This document shows, in pieces, positions 1 to 5,507 of a stretch of DNA of 5,507 nt. The position numbers and the translations under genes were made by a program. This DNA is from Flavobacteriaceae bacterium (lineage in GTDB: Bacteria; Bacteroidota; Bacteroidia; Flavobacteriales; Flavobacteriaceae). The DNA lies in contig JAHRWC010000311.1 in the NCBI GenBank assembly GCA_019090365.1, forward strand, positions 1 through 5,507. The letters run 5' to 3'. The notes beneath the pieces were generated by a model that was not told the origin of the DNA, ran no database searches, and saw nothing but the letters and a program-made list of their open reading frames with translations. Position 1 is the stretch's first letter; the number at the start of each line of letters is the position of its first letter.

Positions 1-168
1 TATATTAGAATTATAATTATTTGATATAGAGTTTGGTAGTGTAACCTCCTTGTAATCAGGTAATTTCACAATTCTCTTTTCTTTAGATTTAGCAGAATAT
101 GAAGGAGTACTATTTATAACTAACGCTATAAAAAGACATAAGAATAAGGGTAAAGTTTTTAACTTCAT
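1..168 (-). CDS. Secreted protein of unknown function, N-terminal part only (cut by left window edge)
   Basis: The minus-strand frame from the ATG at 168 is open for all 56 codons to the window edge, so the C-terminus and stop lie outside. The product begins MKLKTLPLFLCLFIALVI, a short basic start followed by a hydrophobic stretch at residues 5-18, then a polar stretch ending SYSA at 23-26. This is a typical Sec signal peptide with probable cleavage near residue 26. The Cys at 11 sits inside the hydrophobic core, too early for a convincing lipobox, so a lipoprotein is less likely. The visible mature part is polar, with a basic patch (KSKEKR, 27-32) followed by an Asn/Ser-rich region. The gene lies 145 bp downstream of fumC on the same strand, but a terminator separates them, so it is probably transcribed on its own. 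I do not recognise the family. That it is real and exported is well supported; its function is unknown. Confidence 0.78.
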   Translation of the reverse strand, partial: MKLKTLPLFLCLFIALVINSTPSYSAKSKEKRIVKLPDYKEVTLPNSISNNYNSNI

Positions 169-196
169 ATTAGTAGGTTTTAATCATTTGGGTAGT

Positions 197-230
197 CCAA
201 TATAATAAAAATATGCAATACAGCTAACAA
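197..230 (-). promoter_or_regulatory. Possible promoter of the left-edge secreted-protein gene
   Basis: On the minus strand TATATTGG (204-197) matches the Bacteroidota -7 consensus TANNTTTG at all but one base. A TTG lies 23 bases upstream (230-228), at the long end of the usual spacing to the -33 element. It falls between the fumC terminator and the ATG at 168, where a promoter would be expected. In such AT-rich DNA a 7/8 match is weak evidence. Confidence 0.3.
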
Positions 231-251
231 AAATGCATTTAATCGATGTTT

Positions 252-284
252 TTAAATAAAAAAGCACTCTTCCTAGAGTGCTTT
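252..284 (-). terminator. Rho-independent terminator of fumC
   Basis: A perfect 10-bp inverted repeat, AAAGCACTCT (261-270) and AGAGTGCTTT (275-284), encloses a 4-base loop. Read on the minus strand, the hairpin begins 30 bases after the fumC stop codon and runs straight into a T-rich tail (TTTATTTAAAA), the classic intrinsic terminator layout. On the plus strand the bases after the hairpin are not T-rich, so it works in the fumC direction. Confidence 0.88.
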
Positions 285-313
285 CCTACAAATACTTACT
301 GTATATTTCTATG

Positions 314-1705
314 TTATTTGCCAACCATATCTTCAGGACGAACCCATTCATCAAATTCTTCAGGGCTTAAATATCCAAGTCTTACGGCTTCTTCTTTTAA
401 AGTAGTTCCATTTTCATGTGCAGTATTTGCAATTTCGGCAGCTTTATAATATCCTATTTTTGTATTCAAAGCCGTAACTAACATTAAAGAATTATTTAAT
501 TGCTTTTTGATTACCTCTAGATTCGGCTCAATATCTTTTGCACAATTTTCATCGAATGATACACATGCATCACCTAATAATTGAGCTGATAATAAGAAAT
601 TTGAAGCCATTACAGGTTTAAATACATTTAATTCATAATGACCTTGCATACCACCAACAGCGATAGCCATGTCATTACCTATAACCTGAGCACAAACCAT
701 AGTAAGTGCCTCACATTGCGTAGGATTCACTTTTCCAGGCATAATTGAAGAACCAGGTTCATTTGCTGGAATTATAATTTCTCCAATACCACTACGAGGT
801 CCACTAGCTAATAAACGTATATCATTTCCAATTTTATTTAATGATACTGCTAATTGTTTTAATGCACCATGAGATTCAACAATAGCATCATGTGCTGCTA
901 ATGCTTCAAATTTATTTTTTGCAGTTATAAATGGTAATTCTGTAAAAGAAGCAATATAACCAGCAACTTTTTCGGAATACCCCTTTGGAGTATTGATTCC
1001 AGTTCCTACTGCAGTTCCACCTAAGGCAACTTCAGCTAGATGCGCTAAAGTGTTTTCTAAAGCAAATAAACCATGTTCTAATTGTGAAGCATATCCACTA
1101 AACTCTTGTCCTAGGGTTAGGGGAGTAGCGTCCATTAAATGGGTTCTACCAATTTTCACAACAGAATCAAATTCTTGGGCTTTATTTGATAAAGTAGTGT
1201 GAAGTTGTTTTACTCCTGGTATGGTTACTTCTATTAATTTTTTATATGCCGCAATATGCATTCCTGTTGGAAATGTATCATTTGATGATTGAGATTTATT
1301 TACATCATCATTTGGTTGAAGTGTTTTTTCACCTTCTCCTATAGTATTACCTGCAATTTGGTGTCCACGATTTGCAATTACCTCATTAACATTCATGTTA
1401 CTTTGAGTACCACTACCAGTTTGCCAGATAACTAAAGGAAATTGTTGATCGTGTTTGCCTTCTAAAATTTCATCGCAAACCGCAGCGATTAAATCTCTTT
1501 TATCTTCAGCTAATGCACCTAATTCACAATTTGCAAAGGCAGCAGATTTTTTTAAATACGCAAAACCATAAATGATCTCAATAGGCATGGAAGCAGGTCT
1601 TCCAATTTTAAAATTATTACGAGAGCGTTCAGTTTGAGCTCCCCAAAGTTTATCGGCAGGTACACGAACCTCTCCCATAGTATCTTTTTCTATTCTGTAT
1701 TTCAT
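314..1705 (-). CDS. fumC: Fumarate hydratase, class II (FumC)
   Basis: Catalyses reversible hydration of fumarate to L-malate in the TCA cycle. Class II fumarases are cytoplasmic, iron-free homotetramers. The 463-residue product has the normal full length. Family landmarks are all present: GSGTQSNMN at 97-105 (Ser98 and Thr100 bind substrate), [13 protein letters not shown] at 136-148, [10 protein letters not shown] at 186-195 with the catalytic-pair His189, and the superfamily signature [11 protein letters not shown] at 318-328 with the mobile-loop catalytic Ser319, plus Lys325 and Asn327. Glu316 matches the Glu that pairs with the histidine in E. coli FumC. One departure: at the secondary (B) site E. 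coli has His129 before Pro-Asn-Asp, and this protein has Gln130. The GSS loop and the ending KPEDMVGK-like [10 protein letters not shown] argue for fumarase rather than aspartase or argininosuccinate lyase. The start at 1705 ([16 protein letters not shown]) is the standard fumarase N-terminus. It appears monocistronic, with a promoter element near 1813-1820 and a terminator after its stop. Confidence 0.98.
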   Translation of the reverse strand: MKYRIEKDTMGEVRVPADKLWGAQTERSRNNFKIGRPASMPIEIIYGFAYLKKSAAFANCELGALAEDKRDLIAAVCDEILEGKHDQQFPLVIWQTGSGTQSNMNVNEVIANRGHQIAGNTIGEGEKTLQPNDDVNKSQSSNDTFPTGMHIAAYKKLIEVTIPGVKQLHTTLSNKAQEFDSVVKIGRTHLMDATPLTLGQEFSGYASQLEHGLFALENTLAHLAEVALGGTAVGTGINTPKGYSEKVAGYIASFTELPFITAKNKFEALAAHDAIVESHGALKQLAVSLNKIGNDIRLLASGPRSGIGEIIIPANEPGSSIMPGKVNPTQCEALTMVCAQVIGNDMAIAVGGMQGHYELNVFKPVMASNFLLSAQLLGDACVSFDENCAKDIEPNLEVIKKQLNNSLMLVTALNTKIGYYKAAEIANTAHENGTTLKEEAVRLGYLSPEEFDEWVRPEDMVGK

Positions 1706-1779
1706 GTGTCTATATTTATAGTAACGATTAGATGCTGTTCGCTATTTATCAATTCATTAAAGGATAAAACTTTTAGCAT
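1702..1779 (-). other. Possible leader ORF (25 codons) overlapping the fumC start
   Basis: An ATG at 1779 opens a 25-codon minus-strand frame ending ATNIDT-like (INIDT) at a TGA that overlaps the fumC ATG in the ATGA arrangement often seen in translationally coupled genes. It lies in the roughly 100-base leader expected if fumC transcription starts just after the -7 element at 1813-1820. The peptide begins [15 protein letters not shown] and resembles no family I know. A second, 5-codon frame (MKRAC, 1790-1773) overlaps its beginning. Short frames arise by chance in AT-rich DNA, so this is a candidate only. Confidence 0.25.
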
Positions 1780-1812
1780 GCTCGTTTCATATTATTTATT
1801 TCTGAAGTAGTA

Positions 1813-1820
1813 CAAAGGTA
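1813..1820 (-). promoter_or_regulatory. fumC promoter, -7 element
   Basis: Minus-strand TACCTTTG is an exact match to the Bacteroidota sigma-A -7 element TANNTTTG. It lies 108 bases upstream of the fumC ATG, giving a leader of about 100 bases. No clear TTG is found at the expected -33 distance, where the sequence reads CTTTAG. The position in the divergent region supports fumC as the target. Confidence 0.6.
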
Positions 1821-1909
1821 CATAAAACGGCAATTTTTCTAAAGATTGCATCTGTTTATTTCTTGTTAATAATTCGAAAAAATTATTATTTTTTATGAAA
1901 TTTAAACTT

Positions 1910-1917
1910 TATATTTG
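1910..1917 (+). promoter_or_regulatory. Promoter of the small membrane-protein gene, -7 element
   Basis: TATATTTG on the plus strand matches TANNTTTG exactly. Transcription would start around 1923-1926, about 20 bases before the ATG at 1945. The upstream spacer is an A/T tract without a distinct TTG -33 element. The element also decides the gene start: an in-frame TTG at 1915 overlaps this box and would not be on the transcript, so the ATG at 1945 is preferred. Confidence 0.6.
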
Positions 1918-1944
1918 TCCTTTAAATTTAAACACGTTTACATT

Positions 1945-2115
1945 ATGTTTGATTTCGATCAATATTTAGGATTTTTAGCATTCTTAACTATATTAACAAT
2001 AGGATTTTGGTTAATGATTTTCTTAATAGGATTTGTAGTTCCTTATTGGATTGGAGGATCATTGTTAGAACAATGGAAAATGAAACGTGAAGCAAGACAA
2101 AAAGAATTAGAGTAG
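1945..2115 (+). CDS. Small membrane protein of unknown function (56 residues)
   Basis: The product starts MFDFDQYLGFL. From about residue 8 to 36 it is almost entirely hydrophobic, containing the stretch LTILTIGFWLMIFLIGFVV, long enough for one membrane-spanning helix or a tight hairpin. A Pro-Tyr-Trp-Ile-Gly-Gly break follows. The C-terminal 18 residues form a charged, basic, probably amphipathic helix (EQWKMKREARQKELE). That layout suggests an inner-membrane peptide with a cytoplasmic tail, by the positive-inside rule. The ATG at 1945 is chosen over a TTG 30 bases upstream because that TTG lies inside the promoter element. The gene has an exact -7 element just upstream and a strong terminator 17-51 bases downstream, so it is a complete single-gene transcription unit, which argues against a chance ORF. 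It is divergent from fumC and convergent with the outer-membrane protein gene. I do not recognise a family and propose no function. Confidence 0.75.
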   Translation: MFDFDQYLGFLAFLTILTIGFWLMIFLIGFVVPYWIGGSLLEQWKMKREARQKELE

Positions 2116-2131
2116 TTTCTAATTAGTATAT

Positions 2132-2167
2132 AAAAAAAAGACCCATTTAACGATGGGTCTTTTTTTA
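2132..2167. terminator. Bidirectional terminator between convergent genes
   Basis: GACCCAT (2140-2146) pairs with ATGGGTC (2153-2159) around a 6-base loop. The stem is flanked by eight A on the left (2132-2139) and seven T on the right (2160-2166), which also pair. Because the A and T tracts are symmetrical, it ends with a T run in both directions. It sits after the stop of the small plus-strand gene (2115) and 24 bases after the stop of the minus-strand outer-membrane protein gene (2191), so it probably serves both. Confidence 0.92.
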
Positions 2168-2190
2168 TGCAATATAATTTATGTAACTAT

Positions 2191-4689
2191 TTAACCTCCA
2201 AAATCTTCGCCTTCATCACCTCCACCATTACGTGAACCTCTATTGCGTTCTTTTTTCTGATTAAAACGATACGTAAATGACAAAGTGAATTGTCGTTCTC
2301 TCCATTGAAACTCACTATCACTTGTAAATGTTTCAGTTTGTGTAAATGATTGTCTCTTTCTTGTGTTTAACAAGTCTCTTACATTAAAAGCAACAGTAGC
2401 ATTATCGTTTATTATATCCTTGCTCAAAGCTAAATTCATCATAAACATTCCTTTACTTTCTGTTTGAGAATCATTTCTTGGACCTCTATACATTCCGCTT
2501 GTTTGCCATTCAACCTTATAAGGAAGTATCACTTTAGCATTAAATCTTGAAAACCAACTAGTATCATCGGTTCCATAATCAACATCATTAAAAACACCTT
2601 CAGTTTCAAACTTATAAATATTAAAACTACCATTTAATCGTAACCATTTAGCTGGGTTGTACATTATTCCTGCTTCGAAACCATATCTTTGATTTGTAGA
2701 TAAATTAATAGGAATGGTTCTAATTATTGGAATCCCATTCGATGTTGTTTCACCAGTATCTTCTTTAACACGTGCGAAAGCATCTGTTTCATATTGATAA
2801 TAAATTGAAGAAGTAAGCGTCAGCTTTTTCCAACGTTTTAAATAGCCTAAATCAAATGCACTTGCAAATGCAGGATTTAAACCAGGATTACCTTGAAATA
2901 TATTAGCCTCACTTGAACGAGAAGGAAAAGGATTAATAAACCAATGACGAGGTCTATTGATTCTTCTATTATAACCTAATGTTACATTTTCTCTTTCGCC
3001 TATTTCATACACTAAATTTACCGTTGGAAACAATTCGGTATAATCATTTTTAAAGTTAATAGAGAAATCATCCTCTGTCGCTACATCTTCTCCGGTTGAA
3101 TTTCCTTTTAATTGCGTGTTTTCTAGCCTTAAACCTAATAAAAATGAGAACTTCCCAAATTTGTTACCATATTGAGTATAGAAAGCGTTTGTATCTTCAT
3201 TGTAAGTAAATACATTAGAAATACTATCATTTCTATCAAAACCACCTGCAAGATTTTCTTCCAGTAGCGTATAATCTGTAATAGATTTATCAAATTTTCC
3301 ACGATACCCAACTTCAAATTGTGCATTTTCACCTATTGGTAAGACATAATCTGCTTGAGCTAAGTATTCTTTATTATCTTCAATTGCAATAATTTTTTCA
3401 CCTAAGAGATTTATAACTTCAGGGAAAGTGTTTTGTTCATTGATTAAAGAACTTTCAGTTTCATCATCTTTTTCATATTGCAAATCAATCGTTAATTTTT
3501 CACCGTTCTTATTTAAATTGTTCTCATAGTTCAATGAAAATTGATAACTCGTGTCTTCTTCGTCTTCATCTTCAATTCGAACTCTATTAAATTGTAGAGT
3601 ATTTGAGGGTGCAAAATCATTTGTTGTATTTGTAGTCGTAGTATTATTATCTCCCAACCTAAGGAATCCAGTAGCGGTTAGTGAAGATTCTTTCGTTAAG
3701 AAATACTCCATCCCTAAGTTTGTATTAAATCCTTTACGAAGCCTTTCATACTCTCTTTCTTCAGTAGTACGATTAAAAGTAGGTTCTATTATAATTGTTT
3801 CGCCAGTTTCTTCGTCAATTTCAGTTCTACTAAAATAATTATTATCGAAAAAGGCATTACCAGGAGCATCACTATATCGTAAGCCTGTTGTATTAAAAAT
3901 ATTAAATTTTTCTGTTCTTACATTTATATTGGTTGTAATTCCAGAACCTAAAGGATAATTGAAGCTAGTTGCAACTGAACCATTCAATCCGATAGTTTTT
4001 TCTTTTTTAAGAATAATATTCAAAATTCCAGCAGTTCCTTCTGCGTCATACCTTGCAGATGGAGAGGTGATCACTTCAACACGTTCTATCGATTCTGCAG
4101 GTAACTGTCTTAATGCATCTGTAGATCCAAATCCAGCAATAGCTGAAGGTTTTCCATTAATAAGAATTCTTACATTTTCATTTCCTCTTAAATTAATAGT
4201 TCCATCTACATCAACTGTAACACTTGGAACATTATTTAATGCATCACTAACAGTAGCGCCACCAGAGGTTAAATCTTTACCTATATTATATATTTTTTTA
4301 TCTAAACGCACTTGAACTTCAGTAGTTTCAGCACGAATCACAACTTCATCCAAGCTATCTGCATCTAACTCTAATGCTATTGTGGGTAAGGTTTTATCTT
4401 TAAATAACTTCTGATTATTCATTTTCACTGTTTTATATGAAATGAATTCATATTGAACAGTGTAAACTCCTGAAGCAATTTCTATTGAATAATATCCTTT
4501 TGTATCTGTAATTCCGCCAGTAATAATTTTGTCATTTCGATCGATGATAACAACCGTCGCATATTCTAAGGGTAAATCGGAACCTTTTTCAACTATTTTT
4601 CCTGAAATAGTAACCGTTTTGCTTTCTGGTCTTTGAGCAAAAGTGATTGTTGTAATAAAGAGGCAAAGAAGAGTAATATAAATTCTCAT
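2191..4689 (-). CDS. Outer-membrane beta-barrel protein, TonB-dependent receptor-like
   Basis: An 832-residue outer-membrane protein. Residues 1-18 are a Sec signal peptide with the common Bacteroidota cleavage context TFA|Q. Residues about 26-108 form a carboxypeptidase-regulatory-like beta-sandwich (ISGKIVEKGSDLPLEYATV, then DTKGYYSIE). A LDEVVI segment at 113-118 follows, of the kind that precedes the plug and may contact TonB. The plug covers about 125-229, with VSDALNNVPSVTVD (147-160), INLRGNENVRILINGKPS (165-182) and IERVEVITSPSARYDAEG (201-218). The rest to Phe809 is an antiparallel beta-barrel containing RRINRPRHWFINPFPS (575-590) and NIFQGNPGLNP (596-606), characteristic of the OMP_b-brl_3-type receptors of Bacteroidota rather than classical siderophore receptors or SusC. 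After the barrel comes a 23-residue tail rich in Lys/Arg, Gly and acidic residues. No SusD-like gene or transport gene is adjacent, so the ligand is unknown. Acidic loop EDEDEED (373-379) might bind cations, which is speculation. Confidence 0.93.
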   Translation of the reverse strand: MRIYITLLCLFITTITFAQRPESKTVTISGKIVEKGSDLPLEYATVVIIDRNDKIITGGITDTKGYYSIEIASGVYTVQYEFISYKTVKMNNQKLFKDKTLPTIALELDADSLDEVVIRAETTEVQVRLDKKIYNIGKDLTSGGATVSDALNNVPSVTVDVDGTINLRGNENVRILINGKPSAIAGFGSTDALRQLPAESIERVEVITSPSARYDAEGTAGILNIILKKEKTIGLNGSVATSFNYPLGSGITTNINVRTEKFNIFNTTGLRYSDAPGNAFFDNNYFSRTEIDEETGETIIIEPTFNRTTEEREYERLRKGFNTNLGMEYFLTKESSLTATGFLRLGDNNTTTTNTTNDFAPSNTLQFNRVRIEDEDEEDTSYQFSLNYENNLNKNGEKLTIDLQYEKDDETESSLINEQNTFPEVINLLGEKIIAIEDNKEYLAQADYVLPIGENAQFEVGYRGKFDKSITDYTLLEENLAGGFDRNDSISNVFTYNEDTNAFYTQYGNKFGKFSFLLGLRLENTQLKGNSTGEDVATEDDFSINFKNDYTELFPTVNLVYEIGERENVTLGYNRRINRPRHWFINPFPSRSSEANIFQGNPGLNPAFASAFDLGYLKRWKKLTLTSSIYYQYETDAFARVKEDTGETTSNGIPIIRTIPINLSTNQRYGFEAGIMYNPAKWLRLNGSFNIYKFETEGVFNDVDYGTDDTSWFSRFNAKVILPYKVEWQTSGMYRGPRNDSQTESKGMFMMNLALSKDIINDNATVAFNVRDLLNTRKRQSFTQTETFTSDSEFQWRERQFTLSFTYRFNQKKERNRGSRNGGGDEGEDFGG

Positions 4690-4712
4690 TGTGGTTTTTT
4701 GGAATTAGACTA

Positions 4713-4720
4713 CGAAAGTA
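4713..4720 (-). promoter_or_regulatory. Possible -7 element for the outer-membrane protein gene
   Basis: Minus-strand TACTTTCG matches TANNTTTG at all but one base and lies 23 bases before the ATG at 4689, giving a leader of about 17 bases. A TTC rather than TTG stands 17 bases upstream. The match is imperfect, and read-through from the arsC-like gene is an alternative because no terminator hairpin is visible in 4690-4786. Confidence 0.35.
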
Positions 4721-4746
4721 CTAGTGGGTTTATCTTGGAAGTACTA
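4716..4746. repeat. 8-bp direct repeat AAGTACTA, 23-bp period
   Basis: AAGTACTA occurs at 4716-4723 and again at 4739-4746. Each copy contains the palindrome AGTACT. One copy overlaps the possible -7 element of the outer-membrane protein gene and the other falls near its -33 position. It could be a pair of regulator half-sites or chance; the period is close to two helical turns. Confidence 0.35.
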
Positions 4747-4786
4747 AAATTGTGTTAAAAAAGAGATAATGAATAAAGTGGTTAAA

Positions 4787-5128
4787 CTATAATATTTCGT
4801 TCATCTTTTCTAAAGGTCTAGCAATTATAGCTTTGTTTCCATTTACTACAATAGGGCGTTGAATTAATTTAGGGTTTTCAACCATTGCAGTTATTATTTC
4901 ATCATCACTTAAATCTTTTCCTTTAAAACTATCTTTCCATATTTGTTCATTTTTTCTCACTAACTCTATTGGGTTAATTTTTAGTAAGTCAATCACATTT
5001 TTTAAAGTTTCGAATGTAAATAGGGTTTTCATATAATTAATAACCTGCATATCATTTCCACTTGTTTCTAAGAATACATTGCACTCTCTTGATTTGCTGC
5101 ATCTTGGGTTATGGTATATCGTAATCAT
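4787..5128 (-). CDS. arsC: ArsC-family thioredoxin-fold reductase (arsenate reductase-like)
   Basis: The 113-residue protein matches the glutaredoxin-linked arsenate reductase family in length and motifs. IYHNPRCSKSR at 4-14 holds the catalytic Cys10, with His6 matching E. coli ArsC His8. Three arginines that in E. coli ArsC (Arg60, Arg94, Arg107) bind the oxyanion are present as Arg58 (LVRKNE), Arg91 (QRPIVV) and Arg104 (ARPLE). Known members reduce arsenate to arsenite in the cytoplasm. The broader family also holds Spx regulators and YfgD/YffB-type proteins, but Spx lacks this arginine set and usually has CXXC. Here the motif is CSKS, with another Cys at 16. No arsR, arsenite pump or other ars gene is nearby, so detoxification is not supported by context and a general thiol or stress role is possible. 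It lies 10 bases after the stop of the upstream gene and probably shares its transcript. The start has an A-rich leader typical of Bacteroidota. Confidence 0.92.
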   Translation of the reverse strand: MITIYHNPRCSKSRECNVFLETSGNDMQVINYMKTLFTFETLKNVIDLLKINPIELVRKNEQIWKDSFKGKDLSDDEIITAMVENPKLIQRPIVVNGNKAIIARPLEKMNEIL

Positions 5129-5138
5129 ATTTATTTTT

Positions 5139-5507
5139 TTATAATGTTTCTAATGTTTCAATTTCTTCTTGATAATCATATTGTAAATCTTCATGAAGTG
5201 TTGTTACTTTCTTCTTGATAAATTCTAGTTGTCTGAAATATAGATTTACTAGTGCCTTACTTTTTTTAATTGAAGGATTAAAGTTGTACAATTGATGACA
5301 ATAGAAGAGGAGTAGTTCAACTTCAGTTTCTTTATTTTGTGAATAACGGATGAACTTTTTGCAATCTCTTAATATTTTCCTACTGCTTTTTCGAATAAAA
5401 TAATAACTGCTTGTATTAATTTCAGAAAATTGCTGCAGCATTTCATTTTTAATTCCTTCTACAAACCCTTCTTCATTAGAAATTTCAAAAAGAAGGTAAC
5501 TTATTAA
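5139..5507 (-). CDS. Conserved-looking helical protein of unknown function, C-terminal part (cut by right edge)
   Basis: The minus-strand frame ending at the TAA at 5141-5139 is open to the window edge, giving 122 visible residues. An internal Met at 5441 could be read as the start, but the frame continues upstream without a stop (LISYLLFEISNEEGFVEGIK), and these residues look like protein. The true start therefore lies beyond 5507. The visible part is rich in Lys, Glu, Leu and Tyr and looks all-helical and cytoplasmic, with no signal peptide or membrane segment. Segments include YYFIRKSSRKILRDCKKFIR, ETEVELLLFYCHQL and an acidic end, LHEDLQYDYQEEIETLETL. I know no named family or function. 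Only 10 bases separate it from the ArsC-family gene, so the two are likely one operon and may work in the same process. Confidence 0.85.
   Translation of the reverse strand, partial: LISYLLFEISNEEGFVEGIKNEMLQQFSEINTSSYYFIRKSSRKILRDCKKFIRYSQNKETEVELLLFYCHQLYNFNPSIKKSKALVNLYFRQLEFIKKKVTTLHEDLQYDYQEEIETLETL

Noticed and set aside
246..449. 67-codon plus-strand open frame over the fumC terminator and C-terminus
   Set aside because: It starts in the fumC terminator and runs antisense through the fumC C-terminus; nothing supports it as a gene.
993..1202. 69-codon plus-strand open frame within fumC
   Set aside because: Antisense to highly conserved fumarase sequence, with no start context or terminator of its own.
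1765..1782. Small palindromes TAAAA-C-TTTTA and AGCATGCT in the fumC leader
   Set aside because: They are short and cannot form a convincing hairpin (one-base or no loop); likely chance, though a protein-binding site cannot be excluded.
1915..1944. TTG start at 1915 for the small membrane protein, adding ten residues
   Set aside because: The TTG overlaps the exact -7 promoter element, so it would lie upstream of the likely transcription start; the added residues are also less protein-like than the ATG start.
3135..3332. 65-codon minus-strand frame inside the receptor gene
   Set aside because: Out-of-frame shadow on the same strand as a well-supported gene, and no sign of a frameshift in that gene.
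3551..3838. 95-codon plus-strand open frame with a poly-Ser start
   Set aside because: Antisense to the receptor barrel; the Ser run is just the complement of the Asp/Glu-rich EDEDEED coding stretch.
3959..4315. 118-codon plus-strand open frame inside the outer-membrane protein gene
   Set aside because: It lies wholly antisense to the conserved plug region of a clear gene, with no promoter and a Ser/Pro/Val-rich composition typical of an antisense shadow.
4747..4786. Possible terminator after the arsC-like gene (T-rich stretch on the minus strand, near GTGTTAAA and GTGGTTAAA)
   Set aside because: The similar segments are direct, not inverted, repeats and no stable stem can be drawn.

Overview
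The window looks like a piece of chromosome from a marine- or freshwater-type Flavobacteriaceae bacterium (phylum Bacteroidota). The evidence is strong AT richness, A-rich leaders without Shine-Dalgarno sequences, exact matches to the Bacteroidota -7 promoter element TANNTTTG, and a TonB-dependent-type outer-membrane protein with a carboxypeptidase-like N-terminal domain and an FAQ signal-peptide cleavage site. Genus cannot be decided from this sequence.

Layout, left to right: (1) the N-terminal 56 codons of a secreted protein of unknown function on the minus strand, cut by the left edge; (2) a terminator hairpin and then fumC, class II fumarase, on the minus strand; (3) a 239-bp divergent intergenic region with an exact -7 element on each strand, one facing fumC and one facing a small plus-strand gene, plus a short leader ORF that overlaps the fumC start; (4) a 56-residue membrane protein on the plus strand; (5) a bidirectional terminator shared with the converging next gene; (6) an 832-residue outer-membrane beta-barrel receptor on the minus strand; (7) a 97-bp gap with an 8-bp direct repeat and a possible promoter; (8) an ArsC-family thiol reductase; (9) 10 bp upstream of it, a helical protein of unknown function whose reading frame runs off the right edge.

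The genes do not form one pathway. fumC is a TCA-cycle housekeeping gene that appears to be its own transcription unit. The ArsC-like gene and the gene upstream of it are probably co-transcribed. The outer-membrane protein may have its own promoter or receive read-through from arsC, since no terminator is visible between them. It has no SusD-type lipoprotein gene beside it, so nothing here names its substrate.

There is no rRNA, tRNA, CRISPR array, insertion sequence or phage gene in the window, and no gene-free stretch above 300 bp. I did not find a clearly new multi-gene system. The items most worth a second look are the leader ORF overlapping the fumC start, the glutamine at the fumarase B-site position, the small membrane protein, and the unnamed gene paired with arsC.
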